Origin: an endosymbiont of Lamellibrachia barhami
Lineage (GTDB): Bacteria > Pseudomonadota > Gammaproteobacteria > Chromatiales > Chromatiaceae
Length of the DNA: 35,340 bases
NCBI RefSeq assembly: GCF_011947365.2
Contig: NZ_JAAVSH020000001.1
Location: 1,946,758-1,982,097 of the forward strand
Direction of reading: 5' to 3'
The notes under the pieces are model-generated. The model saw only the letters and a list, made by a program, of their open reading frames with translations. It did no database searches and was not told the DNA's origin. Positions 26,753 to 35,131 of the stretch are shown piece by piece (position 1 is the first letter of the stretch; each line of letters begins with the position of its first letter). The position numbers and the translations under genes are program-made.

Positions 26753-27787
26753 GTGAACCCACCGGCACAGCTGATACTGACCGTTGACTACGAGGTCTTC
26801 GGCGACGGTTCCGGACAGCCCCGTTCTTGCGTGCTGGAGTCGACGGAACGTATCCTCGCCATTGCCGAATCCCGTGGTGTGCCGCTGACCCTGTTTGTGG
26901 AGGCGCTGGAGTTTGCCGCCATGGAGCGGGAGCCCGCCTGTCAGACTCAAAGTGATGCGGTGAGGCTACAGCTGACAGAGGCTCTGGCCAGAGGTCACGA
27001 CCTGCAACTGCACCTGCATCCCCAATGGCGGGGCGCAAAGCTCGATCCAGCGGGGAATTGGCAACTCGATCTCTCCCGCTGGCGCATCGGTGATCTCCCC
27101 TTCCATGAGGTGGCAGGTCTGCTGGAACAGGGCAAGGTATGGCTGGAGGAGTTGGGTCGGCAGCAGCGTCCAGACTACCGCTGTATCGCCTTTCGCGCCG
27201 GGGGGTGGTGCATCCAGCCGTCGGCCCTGGTGCTGGCGGCTCTGTCGGATCAGGGTTTTCTCATCGATTCCACGGTGGCTCCAGGGTTGCGCAACGCCAC
27301 TGTCGGGGAGTGGAGCGATTTTCGTGATGCCCCCGATCTGCCTTTCTGGAACGTGGACCAGGATCTCACTGTTCCGGTCTCCCATGGCGTGTGGGAGTTC
27401 CCCATTCTCACTGGTCGGGTGGCCCGCCTGGATCATCTGAAGGCCTTGCGTAAGGCCGGGTTGGCAAAGGGCTGTCAGGGTTCCTACCGGGGGCCGGGTG
27501 GGGCCGCCGCCCGGTTATTTGGCCGGCTCAATCGATTGCGGCAACTCGGTACAGTGATGCTTGATTTCTCCACGTTACCGGCGCCGCAGCTGATTGAGAT
27601 CACCCGTCAGTGGTGTGAGCGTTTTGCCGGGGAGCCGGCGTCGCTGCCGCTGGCGGCCATTGGTCACAGTAAGAACTTTACCGCCACCTCGGAACGGGCT
27701 CTGTCGGAGTATCTCGACTGGGTGAACGGGCAGGGGATCGTCGGCACTACCTACCCGGATGCCCTGGACTTGATCAGTAGCGGTTGA
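26753..27787 (+). CDS. polysaccharide-deacetylase-like protein
   Basis: A 344-residue protein resembling the carbohydrate esterase family 4 (NodB) fold, in the WalW-like branch found in surface-polysaccharide clusters. Visible motifs are the N-terminal LTVDYEVFGDG (catalytic base and first ligand in DYE), GHDLQLHLHPQW (the metal-binding His-x-His) and AFRAGGW. The C-terminal region ends with GHSKNFTATSERALSEYLDW. GTG start 26753 follows the heparinase stop by 35 bases, so the three genes probably form one operon. It would remove acetyl groups from a polysaccharide, or act on a related amide; the substrate is unknown. Confidence 0.8.
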   Translation: MNPPAQLILTVDYEVFGDGSGQPRSCVLESTERILAIAESRGVPLTLFVEALEFAAMEREPACQTQSDAVRLQLTEALARGHDLQLHLHPQWRGAKLDPAGNWQLDLSRWRIGDLPFHEVAGLLEQGKVWLEELGRQQRPDYRCIAFRAGGWCIQPSALVLAALSDQGFLIDSTVAPGLRNATVGEWSDFRDAPDLPFWNVDQDLTVPVSHGVWEFPILTGRVARLDHLKALRKAGLAKGCQGSYRGPGGAAARLFGRLNRLRQLGTVMLDFSTLPAPQLIEITRQWCERFAGEPASLPLAAIGHSKNFTATSERALSEYLDWVNGQGIVGTTYPDALDLISSG

Positions 27788-27864
27788 TGGTCCGATTTTA
27801 TCGCTGCCAGCGCACGGGTTCCCGCGATTCAGGCTCAATCCACAGCCGGGTTTTGCCCGTTATC

Positions 27865-29028
27865 TCAGCGTGTGGAGGGTGGGCGTTCCTGGGATATCAC
27901 GTCGACCGTAAATTTGGCATTACCTCTCCACCCTCTGACGCTTAATACCGATCCCGGTGGCTCATTGGCGATAAGCTGCATCAATTCATGAGAGTTGTGG
28001 GGCCTGACCCCGTTGACCTCGGTGATAACGTCGCCGGGGCGCATATCGGCCCGGCTCCCAGGGCCATCCTCGAGTACGCCTGTGATCAGAATGCCTTCAA
28101 CGGCATGCAGGCCAAACGCCTCGGCAAGCTTTTCTGTCACATCCTGTCCCTGTATGCCCAGCCAGCCGCGCACCACCTGGCCGCTTGTGATCAGCTGGCG
28201 CATGATCCCCTCAGCCAGATCGAAGGGGATGGCAAAACCTATGCCCTGAGAGCCGCCGCTCTTGGAGAAGATTGCGGTATTGATGCCGATCAGCTCGCCG
28301 CGGGCGTTGATCAAGGCGCCGCCTGAGTTACCGGGATTGATGGCCGCATCCGTCTGGATAAAATTTTCGAAGGTGTTGATGCCGAGATGGGTGCGGCCGG
28401 TGGCGCTGACGATTCCCATGGTGACGGTCTGACCGACGCCAAAGGGGTTGCCGATGGCGAGTACCACGTCACCCACCCTTTGTGTATCAGAGTTGCCGAT
28501 GGGTATCGCCGGCAGGTTGGGTTCATCGTCTATCTTCAATACCGCCACATCCGACTCTTCGTCGCTGCCGATCAGGCTGACGTTGACGCTGTGACCATTG
28601 GCGAGCACGACCCTTATCTCATCGGCGCCATCGACAACGTGATGATTGGTCAGCAGATAGCCGTCCTCTGAAATAATGACGCCGGAACCCAGACTGGTAT
28701 CGCGCCGCTGCCGGATCTTTTCCGGGAGAGCGTCGCCAAACAGGTGTTGCAGTATCGGATCCCTGAATCGCAATGTCTGGCGTTCAGTGGTAATCGTGGC
28801 CGTAAAGATATTGACCACGGAGGGCGCGGCAATGGAGACTGCGTCTGCGTATGAGTAAGGCCCCGGTTGTCTGGTGATCTGTTCTCCTGCTTCTGATCTG
28901 TTGAGTTCCGGTTCCGGCGGCTTGTTATCGTGCAGCAGTCCCGGTACCAGGAAGAGAATGAGGATTGCGGCTGCAATGCCGGCAGTTACCGAGGTGAGCA
29001 GAAATGAGAGGAGTTTTCCAATTCGCAT
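27865..29028 (-). CDS. DegS/DegQ-type periplasmic serine protease
   Basis: A trypsin-like HtrA protease of 387 residues, anchored by an N-terminal helix (about residues 4-28) and facing the periplasm. The catalytic triad is His in LLTNHHVVDGADEI, Asp in EESDVAVLKID, and Ser in AAINPGNSGGALIN. One PDZ domain follows (VRGWLGIQGQDV to VLSVRGWRGNAK). A single PDZ and a membrane anchor point to DegS/AlgW, which start the sigma-E envelope-stress cascade by cutting the anti-sigma factor; DegP and DegQ have two PDZ domains. ATG 29046 would add six residues. It is divergent from the Nif3-like gene. The order protease-nif3-petABC-sspAB recurs in Gammaproteobacteria. Confidence 0.9.
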   Translation of the reverse strand: MRIGKLLSFLLTSVTAGIAAAILILFLVPGLLHDNKPPEPELNRSEAGEQITRQPGPYSYADAVSIAAPSVVNIFTATITTERQTLRFRDPILQHLFGDALPEKIRQRRDTSLGSGVIISEDGYLLTNHHVVDGADEIRVVLANGHSVNVSLIGSDEESDVAVLKIDDEPNLPAIPIGNSDTQRVGDVVLAIGNPFGVGQTVTMGIVSATGRTHLGINTFENFIQTDAAINPGNSGGALINARGELIGINTAIFSKSGGSQGIGFAIPFDLAEGIMRQLITSGQVVRGWLGIQGQDVTEKLAEAFGLHAVEGILITGVLEDGPGSRADMRPGDVITEVNGVRPHNSHELMQLIANEPPGSVLSVRGWRGNAKFTVDVISQERPPSTR

Positions 29029-29078
29029 AGTAGGGTAACCTAACATGCCATCAGTTCCACTGTCAGGACGGGATAATC

Positions 29079-29831
29079 ATGACCAATATTCACTCGCTCG
29101 AAACCTACTGCAATGACTGCCTGAGTGTCGGCGGCTTCGATGACTACTGCCCCAATGGATTGCAGGTGGAGACGGTTTCAGAGGTGAAGCGGTTGATGGC
29201 GGGTGTTACTGCGAGCCAGGCCCTGATCGACGCAGCCGTCGACTGGGGGGCGGATGCGCTGTTGGTGCATCATGGTTTTTTCTGGAAAGGTGAGGCTGCG
29301 GCGCTCAGGGGGATGAAGGGACGTCGAATCAGCGCCCTGATCAAGGGTGGGGTCAATCTGCTGGTTTATCACCTGCCGCTGGATGCGCATCCGGTATGGG
29401 GTAACAATCGTCAGTTGGGGGAGCGGTTGGCCTTCCCAAATCCAAAGGTGACTGAAGCGGGGAATGGCCTGCTGTGGCGCTGTGACCTGGAGGCTCCGCT
29501 ACAGACGGTAGAGTTACAGCGGCGCTTGCAGGCGGTGCTGGGCCGGGCTCCGTTGCATATCGACTCAGGTGGTGGCGCAATTCAAAGCGTAGGTTGGTGT
29601 ACCGGAGGCGCTCAGGGTTTCATCGAAGAGGCGGCAGATCTTAATCTCGATGCCTATATCTCAGGCGAAATATCGGAAGCCACAGTGCATGTCGCCAGAG
29701 AGCGGGGCATACACTATTTTGCTGCTGGTCATCATGCCACAGAGCGTTATGGCGTACAGGCATTGGCTGAGCACCTGGCAGAAAGGTTTTCACTGGATTA
29801 TCGTTTTTTCGATGTCGATAATCCTGCATAG
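29079..29831 (+). CDS. Nif3-like dinuclear metal-centre protein
   Basis: A 250-residue member of the NIF3/YbgI family, conserved widely; these form hexameric rings with two metal ions per subunit. E. coli members have been proposed to act as GTP cyclohydrolase I-type enzymes, but the general role is unsettled. The metal ligands are visible: His-His in LLVHHGFFW, His and Asp in LLVYHLPLDAHP, and His-His and Glu in AAGHHATERYG. The N-terminus contains DDYCPNGLQVE, a family signature. Divergent from the protease; petA follows after about 195 bases. Confidence 0.92.
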   Translation: MTNIHSLETYCNDCLSVGGFDDYCPNGLQVETVSEVKRLMAGVTASQALIDAAVDWGADALLVHHGFFWKGEAAALRGMKGRRISALIKGGVNLLVYHLPLDAHPVWGNNRQLGERLAFPNPKVTEAGNGLLWRCDLEAPLQTVELQRRLQAVLGRAPLHIDSGGGAIQSVGWCTGGAQGFIEEAADLNLDAYISGEISEATVHVARERGIHYFAAGHHATERYGVQALAEHLAERFSLDYRFFDVDNPA

Positions 29832-30025
29832 AGAGGCTTGCTTTTGATCTGGGGCAATAATGAGTAGAAAAAGTCCCGCCAGTCTTGACCTGTTGATGGG
29901 CTTGGGGGAGAATGCGCGGTCAATTTTGGGGTTTTTAAGTATATTCTAATGTCCTGAACGGCTAGGGTTGTTGCACATGGCTAAAATGTGCCGATCTGTC
30001 CAGAAAATCGGGGAGTCTGAAAGAT
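29832..30025. other. intergenic region before petABC
   Basis: No gene is visible. TATATT at 29940-29945 could serve as a -10 box for petABC, but no convincing -35 stands at the right distance. Confidence 0.3.
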
Positions 30026-30622
30026 ATGAGCGCAGATGGCGTTGATTTGAAAAGGCGGCGTACTTTAACGCTGGCCACCAGTGCGGTCGGTGCGGTTGGC
30101 GCCGGATTCGTTGTGTATCCTTTCCTGGCGGCCTGGGCCCCCAGTGAAAAAGCCAAGGCGGCAGGTGCGCCGGTCGAGGCCAGCATCGGCAAGCTGGAAC
30201 CGGGGCAGATGATGCGCGTCAAATGGCGCGGCAAACCCGTCTGGATCGTGTTTCGTACCGAGCAGAACCTGAAGGATCTGCCGACTCTGGATGCTACGTT
30301 GCAGGACCCCGCATCTGACGATACCGGTCAGCAGCCTGACTACTGCAAGAACCCCTTCCGCTCCATCAAGGAGAAATATCTGGTGGCGGTTGGTATCTGC
30401 ACCCACTTGGGTTGCTCACCCACCTATCGCCCAGAAGTGGCCCCGGTCGACCTGGGGCCTGAGTGGAAAGGCGGCTTTTTCTGCCCCTGTCACGGTTCCC
30501 GATTCGATCTTGCTGGCCGCGTCTACCTGGGCGTACCGGCGCCGAAGAATCTGGAGATTCCCCCTTACCAATATCTTTCCGATACCAGGATACTGATCGG
30601 TGCTGATGGAGGTGCTTCCTGA
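30026..30622 (+). CDS. petA: ubiquinol-cytochrome c reductase iron-sulfur (Rieske) subunit
   Basis: The Rieske protein of the cytochrome bc1 complex, carrying electrons from ubiquinol to cytochrome c1; 198 residues. The N-terminus has a basic KRRR segment and one hydrophobic helix (about residues 14-33), fitting Tat-dependent insertion and an uncleaved anchor. The 2Fe-2S ligands are in CTHLGCSP and CPCHGS, with the cross-bridging cysteines present. GVPAPKNL follows as the usual Pro loop. It overlaps petB by one base. Confidence 0.96.
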   Translation: MSADGVDLKRRRTLTLATSAVGAVGAGFVVYPFLAAWAPSEKAKAAGAPVEASIGKLEPGQMMRVKWRGKPVWIVFRTEQNLKDLPTLDATLQDPASDDTGQQPDYCKNPFRSIKEKYLVAVGICTHLGCSPTYRPEVAPVDLGPEWKGGFFCPCHGSRFDLAGRVYLGVPAPKNLEIPPYQYLSDTRILIGADGGAS

Positions 30623-31863
30623 TGAGCATGATGCAGAACTTCGTCGGCTGGATCGACGACCGCTTTCCGATGACCAAGGTGTGGAACGAGCACCTGGCGC
30701 AATATTACGCCCCGAAGAACTTCAACTTCTGGTACTTCATGGGCTCCCTGGCGATGCTGACGCTGGTGCTGCAGATCTTCACCGGCGTATGGCTGGCGAT
30801 GAGCTACAAGCCAGATGCAGAGATGGCCTTCGGCTCGGTCGAATACATCATGCGCGATGTGAACTGGGGCTGGCTGATTCGCTACATGCACTCCACTGGC
30901 GCCTCCGCCTTTTTTATCGTCATCTATCTGCACATGTTCCGTGGGCTGATGTACGGTTCCTATCGCAAGCCCCGCGAGCTGTTGTGGATCATCGGTGTGA
31001 TCATCTACCTGGCGATGATGGCTACCGCCTTCATGGGTTATCTGCTGCCCTGGGGCCAGATGTCCTATTGGGGGGCGCAGGTTATCGTCAACCTGTTCTC
31101 TGCGTTTCCGGTGATCGGTCCTGAACTGGGTGTCTGGATCCGTGGCGACTACGTTATCTCTGATGTCACCCTGAACCGATTCTTCGCCCTGCACTTCCTG
31201 TTGCCGTTCGTATTGGCTGCGCTGGTCTTCGTTCACATCGTCGCCCTGCACAAGGTGGGTTCCAACAACCCTGATGGCATTGAGATCAAAAAGGGTCCCA
31301 AAGGCAACAGGTGGAGTGATACTGCTCCCGCTGATGGCATCCCTTTTCACCCCTACTACAGTGTGAAGGATATTGCCGGCATCGCGGGTTTTCTCTTTCT
31401 TTTCGCGGCGGTGATCTTCTATGCTCCGGAGATGGGTGGCTACTTCATTGAGCATCCGAACTTTGAGCCGGCCAACCCGTTGAAGACGCCTGACCATATT
31501 GCGCCGGTCTGGTACTTCACCCCCTTCTACGCGATTCTGCGTGCGGTGCCTTCGCTTATGGGTTCTGCCTTCCCGGGTGTTGTTGCCATGTTCGGTTCAA
31601 TCCTCGTGATGTTCTTCCTGCCCTGGCTGGACAAGAGTCCGGTCAAATCGATCCGCTACAAGGGTACGCTCTACAAGACCATTCTCTGGTTGTTTGTTGT
31701 GGATTTCATCATCCTGGGCTACCTGGGTACCCAGCCGACGACTGACCTTTATATAATTATGGCTCAGATCGGAACCATCTACTACTTTGCATTCTTCCTG
31801 CTGATGCCCATCTACAGCAAGATGGACAAAACCAAGCCTGTACCAGAGAGGGTGACCGAATGA
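30622..31863 (+). CDS. petB: cytochrome b subunit of bc1 complex
   Basis: The membrane core of the complex, 413 residues, with eight helices. It binds two hemes b through His pairs in helices B and D: RYMHSTGASAFFIVIYLHMFRGL, and RFFALHFLLPF with VFVHIVALHKVG. The Qo-site motif is GYLLPWGQMSYWG, and the ef-loop PEW-type sequence is replaced here by APVWYFTPFYAILRAVP. It is full length, unlike the split b6/subunit IV type. Coupled at both ends, with a one-base overlap to petA and a four-base overlap to petC. Confidence 0.97.
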   Translation: MSMMQNFVGWIDDRFPMTKVWNEHLAQYYAPKNFNFWYFMGSLAMLTLVLQIFTGVWLAMSYKPDAEMAFGSVEYIMRDVNWGWLIRYMHSTGASAFFIVIYLHMFRGLMYGSYRKPRELLWIIGVIIYLAMMATAFMGYLLPWGQMSYWGAQVIVNLFSAFPVIGPELGVWIRGDYVISDVTLNRFFALHFLLPFVLAALVFVHIVALHKVGSNNPDGIEIKKGPKGNRWSDTAPADGIPFHPYYSVKDIAGIAGFLFLFAAVIFYAPEMGGYFIEHPNFEPANPLKTPDHIAPVWYFTPFYAILRAVPSLMGSAFPGVVAMFGSILVMFFLPWLDKSPVKSIRYKGTLYKTILWLFVVDFIILGYLGTQPTTDLYIIMAQIGTIYYFAFFLLMPIYSKMDKTKPVPERVTE

Positions 31864-32597
31864 AAAAGCTGATTGTTGCATTTTTGTTGGCTATGGCGCC
31901 CGTAATGGGAATGGCTGCCGGTGGCGCCCATCTGGATCATGCCGATATCGACGTGTTCGACCAGGCCTCGCTGCAGCGTGGCGCCAAAGTCTTCATGAAC
32001 TACTGCCTGAGCTGTCATTCGGCCAAGTACCAGCGTTTTAACCGCATGGCTAAGGACCTGGGTCTGACCGAGCAGGAGGTGAAGGAGAATCTGATGTTCA
32101 CCACCGACCAGATCGGTGGCACCATGAACATCGCCATGCCCGCCGACAGGGCTGAAGAGTGGTTCGGAACTGCGCCGCCAGACCTGAGCGTGATCGCCCG
32201 GGCGCGTGGTGTGGACTGGCTCTACACCTACTTCCGCAGCTTCTATCAGGACGACGCACGTCCTTTCGGTGTGAACAACATCGTCTTTCAGGACGTCGGC
32301 ATGCCCCATGTGCTGTGGGAGCTGCAGGGTGCCCAGAAGGCTGTGTTCAAGACTGAGAAGGGCGCCGCCGGTAACGATGTCCAAGTGTTCGATCACTTCG
32401 AGCAGGTTACCCCGGGAACCATGAGCCCAGAAGAGTACGATGGGACTGTTCGTGACCTGACTGCATTTCTGAGCTACGTCGGTGAGCCGATTCAGATGGA
32501 GCGTCAGCGCATGGGTAAGTGGGTGCTGCTCTTTATTGCGGTATTCTTTGTTATCGCTTACATGCTCAAGAAAGAGTATTGGAAAGACGTTCATTGA
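31860..32597 (+). CDS. petC: cytochrome c1
   Basis: The heme c subunit of the bc1 complex, 245 residues. A signal peptide (MKKLIVAFLLAMAPVMGMAA) leads to the periplasm. Heme is attached at CLSCH near residue 51, with SAKYQRFNRMAKDLG after it. The Met ligand region is probably in NIVFQDVGMPHVLWEL. A C-terminal helix (KWVLLFIAVFFVIAYML) anchors it. It ends petABC and is followed by a clear terminator. Confidence 0.96.
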   Translation: MKKLIVAFLLAMAPVMGMAAGGAHLDHADIDVFDQASLQRGAKVFMNYCLSCHSAKYQRFNRMAKDLGLTEQEVKENLMFTTDQIGGTMNIAMPADRAEEWFGTAPPDLSVIARARGVDWLYTYFRSFYQDDARPFGVNNIVFQDVGMPHVLWELQGAQKAVFKTEKGAAGNDVQVFDHFEQVTPGTMSPEEYDGTVRDLTAFLSYVGEPIQMERQRMGKWVLLFIAVFFVIAYMLKKEYWKDVH

Positions 32598-32626
32598 TAC
32601 GGCGATAGTCGTTATCTGAAACACAG

Positions 32627-32660
32627 GGCGCACAGTTGATGTATACTGCGCGCCTTTTTT
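32627..32660 (+). terminator. rho-independent terminator of petABC
   Basis: GGCGCACAG (32627-32635) pairs with CTGCGCGCC (32646-32654), with one A-C mismatch and a ten-base loop. TTTTTT follows at 32655-32660. It separates petABC from sspAB. Confidence 0.85.
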
Positions 32661-32735
32661 CGTTCGTTATTTTTTGTTTCCGGTTGATTCAAGTCCTTAT
32701 GGACGGTTTCACCGGTCAAGCTTGGAGAGGTATCA

Positions 32736-33359
32736 ATGGCGGCGGTTGCTAACAAGCGTTCAGTAATGACCCTCTATTCGGATCCGGAGAACCCCTACTG
32801 CCACAGAGTAAGGATGGTGCTGGCCGAGAAGAACATCACGTTCGAGGTCAAGGACATAGATCCACTCAATATGCCTGAAGCATTGATGGAGCTTAATCCC
32901 TATGGCACATTGCCAACCCTGGTGGATCGGGACCTAAAGCTTTATGAGTCGCGCATTATCATGGAGTATCTGGACGAGCGTTTTCCCCATCCGCCGTTGT
33001 TGCCGGTAGATCCGGTCTCCAAATCGACCTCGCGACTGCTGATGTATCGGGTCGATAACGATTGGTATAGTCAGTTGGATATCATCATGGCAGGCAAGAA
33101 GGATGCAGCCAAGGCGCGTAAGGAGTTGCGAGAGAGCCTGATTTCGACTGCGCCGGTGTTTGGCGCCAAACCGTTCTTTATGAGCGATGATTTTACTCTG
33201 GTCGACTGCGCTATTGCGCCATTGCTGTGGCGTCTGCCGGTGTTGGGGATTGAGGTCCCTTCCTCCGCCAAGGGTCTGCACGAGTATGCGGCAAGACTCT
33301 TCGAGCGAGAGTCATTCGTCCAGTGTCTCTCTGAAGCGGAGCGGGAGATGCGCGGTTAA
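32736..33359 (+). CDS. sspA: stringent starvation protein A
   Basis: An RNA-polymerase-associated protein with a glutathione-S-transferase fold, 207 residues, that helps cells survive stationary phase and acid stress. The N-terminal thioredoxin-like part has VMTLYSDPENPYCHRVRMVLAEK and LNPYGTLPTLVDRDLKLYESRIIMEYLDERFPHPPLLPVDP, a strong SspA signature. The helical C-terminal domain has DDFTLVDCAIAPLLWRL. It does not retain a typical GST catalytic residue. Ribosome-binding site GAGAGG precedes ATG 32736. It is followed by sspB, as in E. coli. Confidence 0.95.
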   Translation: MAAVANKRSVMTLYSDPENPYCHRVRMVLAEKNITFEVKDIDPLNMPEALMELNPYGTLPTLVDRDLKLYESRIIMEYLDERFPHPPLLPVDPVSKSTSRLLMYRVDNDWYSQLDIIMAGKKDAAKARKELRESLISTAPVFGAKPFFMSDDFTLVDCAIAPLLWRLPVLGIEVPSSAKGLHEYAARLFERESFVQCLSEAEREMRG

Positions 33360-33380
33360 CATGGTTCAGCATAGCTGCCA

Positions 33381-33770
33381 GTGACTTCGAATAAGCCCTA
33401 TATGATCCGGGCTCTCTACGATTGGCTGGTGGATAACGGAGAGACGCCCTATCTGTTGGTCAATGCCGACGATCCACAGGTGATGGTTCCTCAGGATTTT
33501 GTGAATGAGGGGCGCATAGTGCTGAATCTGAGTCCGTCCGCAGTGGTTGGACTTGAACTGGGAAACGAGTGGATCAGTTTCAGCGCACGTTTCAATGGTA
33601 ATCCGGAGGATGTTCATCTGCCTGCGGCGGCAGTGCTGGGGATTTACGGCAAGGAGAGCAACCAGGGTATGTTATTTCCTGACGAGACAGAAACTGCTGC
33701 TGAACACCCTGATGACGAGCCTGATCCTCCGGCTTCAGGTAACCGTCCTGCTCTACGGGTGGTGAAATAA
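33381..33770 (+). CDS. sspB: ClpXP protease specificity-enhancing factor
   Basis: An adaptor that delivers ssrA-tagged and other proteins to ClpXP; 129 residues. The substrate-binding domain has MIRALYDWLVDNGETPYLLVNAD, FVNEGRIVLNLSPSAV and ISFSARFNGNPEDVHLPAAAVLGIYGKE. A short acidic linker (about residues 93-120) leads to the ClpX-docking tail RPALRVVK, identical to the end of E. coli SspB. The linker is shorter than in E. coli. GTG 33381 is chosen because homologues extend before ATG 33402. Confidence 0.95.
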   Translation: MTSNKPYMIRALYDWLVDNGETPYLLVNADDPQVMVPQDFVNEGRIVLNLSPSAVVGLELGNEWISFSARFNGNPEDVHLPAAAVLGIYGKESNQGMLFPDETETAAEHPDDEPDPPASGNRPALRVVK

Positions 33771-33815
33771 CACTAGCTGGCTGTATTTCTTATCTGGATG
33801 ACGGGCCTGTCTTGG

Positions 33816-34136
33816 CTAGTGCGACTCGTCACTCTCCCAGGTTTCGATATGCAGCAGCTCAAGCTGGTTGCCCAGCATTATGATATAGCCTGTCTGTCTG
33901 CCACTCCCCTCCTGACTGTAGTCGAACTCATAGAGTCGGCGGAATTTCAAACCTGCGCGTATCCATCTCACTCCGATCCTGCGTCGGGCGACGGTTTGAT
34001 CGAGAAATTGCACACCTTGAGCATCGCAGGCGGCACGGCTGATGCGGGTGGCGTTCTCTCTGACTTTGAGACTGTCGCGCCAGAACCAGATCAGCAGCAA
34101 AACAATCAGTAGTAAATTGAGTGTGGACGTCGACAT
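33816..34136 (-). CDS. DUF3301 family protein
   Basis: A 106-residue protein of the DUF3301 family, typical of Gammaproteobacteria and without known function. An N-terminal helix (about residues 5-20, [16 protein letters not shown]) is followed by [34 protein letters not shown], where the Cys and the LDQTVA stretch are family hallmarks. Then [22 protein letters not shown] gives the C-terminal strands. It is divergent from the macro-domain gene with only 17 bases between starts, and convergent with sspB. Confidence 0.8.
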   Translation of the reverse strand: MSTSTLNLLLIVLLLIWFWRDSLKVRENATRISRAACDAQGVQFLDQTVARRRIGVRWIRAGLKFRRLYEFDYSQEGSGRQTGYIIMLGNQLELLHIETWESDESH

Positions 34137-34153
34137 ACCTGGGGATTATTACG

Positions 34154-34657
34154 ATGGGCCAGATACGGATTGTACAGGGAGATATCACCCGACTTGAAGT
34201 GGATGCTGTGGTCAATGCGGCAAACTCAACCCTGCTGGGCGGTGGGGGCGTGGATGGTGCAATTCACAGGGCGGCTGGCCCCGATCTGCTTGCCGCATGT
34301 CGGTCTCTCGGTGGCTGCCCGGCAGGTGAGGCGCGTATCACGCCCGGATTTCGATTGCCTGCAAAGTGGGTGATCCACACAGTTGGGCCGGTCTGGCAGG
34401 GTGGAGAGAGAGGAGAGTCAGCACTGCTGGCATCCTGCTACCGTGAATCACTTGCTGTGGCAAAAGCACATGGCGTGGCCACGATTGCTTTTCCTGCGAT
34501 CAGTACGGGTGTCTATGGCTACCCCAAGCAGCAGGCTGCCGCGATTGCCCTTGCAGCCATGAGAGAGTGGGTGGATGATTTTGAAAAGATCATCGCCTGC
34601 TGTTTCAGTGCTGCAGACGCAGATCGATACCGTAAACTTTGCCGAGAATGTATATGA
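34154..34657 (+). CDS. macro-domain protein (YmdB-like ADP-ribose hydrolase)
   Basis: A single macro domain of 167 residues. It has [39 protein letters not shown], the full adenosine- and ribose-binding signature, then [21 protein letters not shown], and the phosphate loop [14 protein letters not shown]. Relatives such as E. coli YmdB deacetylate O-acetyl-ADP-ribose and can remove ADP-ribose from proteins. ATG 34154 is chosen because GGGGA lies eight bases upstream; 34121 would overlap the divergent gene. Likely cytoplasmic. Confidence 0.92.
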   Translation: MGQIRIVQGDITRLEVDAVVNAANSTLLGGGGVDGAIHRAAGPDLLAACRSLGGCPAGEARITPGFRLPAKWVIHTVGPVWQGGERGESALLASCYRESLAVAKAHGVATIAFPAISTGVYGYPKQQAAAIALAAMREWVDDFEKIIACCFSAADADRYRKLCRECI

Positions 34658-34670
34658 AAGAGAACCGTCA

Positions 34671-34904
34671 ATGATGTCCTGGTTAGATAAGATTCCACTA
34701 CAAATGATTGTATTGCCTGCAGTTCTGCTGGCGTTGGCCCCGTTCTATCCTGAGCCGCATCTGTGGGAAAAACTCAAGATGCTGGCCGACGGCACGCTCT
34801 CCCGTCCCATCGACATCTTCGATCTGCTGATGCATGGAACCCCAATGCTGATTTTGGTTTTGAAACTGATTCGCGGGACGAAAGGGGCGGATACGGCTGG
34901 GTGA
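34671..34904 (+). CDS. small two-helix membrane protein
   Basis: A 77-residue protein with two hydrophobic segments (LQMIVLPAVLLALAPF and about residues 53-65) and between them the segment PHLWEKLKMLADGTL followed by RPIDIFDLLMHG. Similar short proteins are, as I recall, labelled RND transporter in databases, but at this length it cannot be a transporter of that class. Function unknown. It starts with ATGATG 13 bases after the macro-domain gene, so the two are probably cotranscribed. Confidence 0.7.
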   Translation: MMSWLDKIPLQMIVLPAVLLALAPFYPEPHLWEKLKMLADGTLSRPIDIFDLLMHGTPMLILVLKLIRGTKGADTAG

Positions 34905-34935
34905 GATGGCTTGAAACCTTATTACGATGGTCATC

Positions 34936-34996
34936 GTAAGCCGGTTCAAGCGTAGCAGCACCGAATGCCTTATCTGCTGCGCTTGATCGGGCCTAC
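34936..34996 (+). repeat. paired-hairpin repeat, copy F (short form)
   Basis: CCGGTTC, loop AAGCGTAGCA (34948-34957), a much shorter spacer, then loop TGCTGCGCTT (34975-34984), GATCGGG and CCTAC. The two loops have both changed at the same pair relative to copy E: A instead of G on the left, T instead of C on the right. They therefore remain complementary apart from one wobble. The stems are less perfect. Confidence 0.75.
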
Positions 34997-35070
34997 AAAC
35001 GGTGGGTTTCGTAAAGAAGATGTGAGCTGCCGTCCCTGGCGTGGCATTAGAGTTCTTTTTAACCCTCGCG

Positions 35071-35123
35071 CCGGACTTCCTGTCCGGTCGTTCGCCGCAC
35101 TGCGAAGGTCCACTGGACCTTCG
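35071..35123. repeat. two adjacent palindromes downstream of the PPK2-type gene
   Basis: CCGGAC (35071-35076) pairs with GTCCGG (35082-35087) around TTCCT. Then CGAAGGTCCA (35103-35112) pairs with TGGACCTTCG (35114-35123) around a single base. They lie between repeat F and the end of the minus-strand gene. No T tract follows on either strand, so simple terminators are not indicated. Confidence 0.6.
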
Positions 35124-35131
35124 ATTACGGC

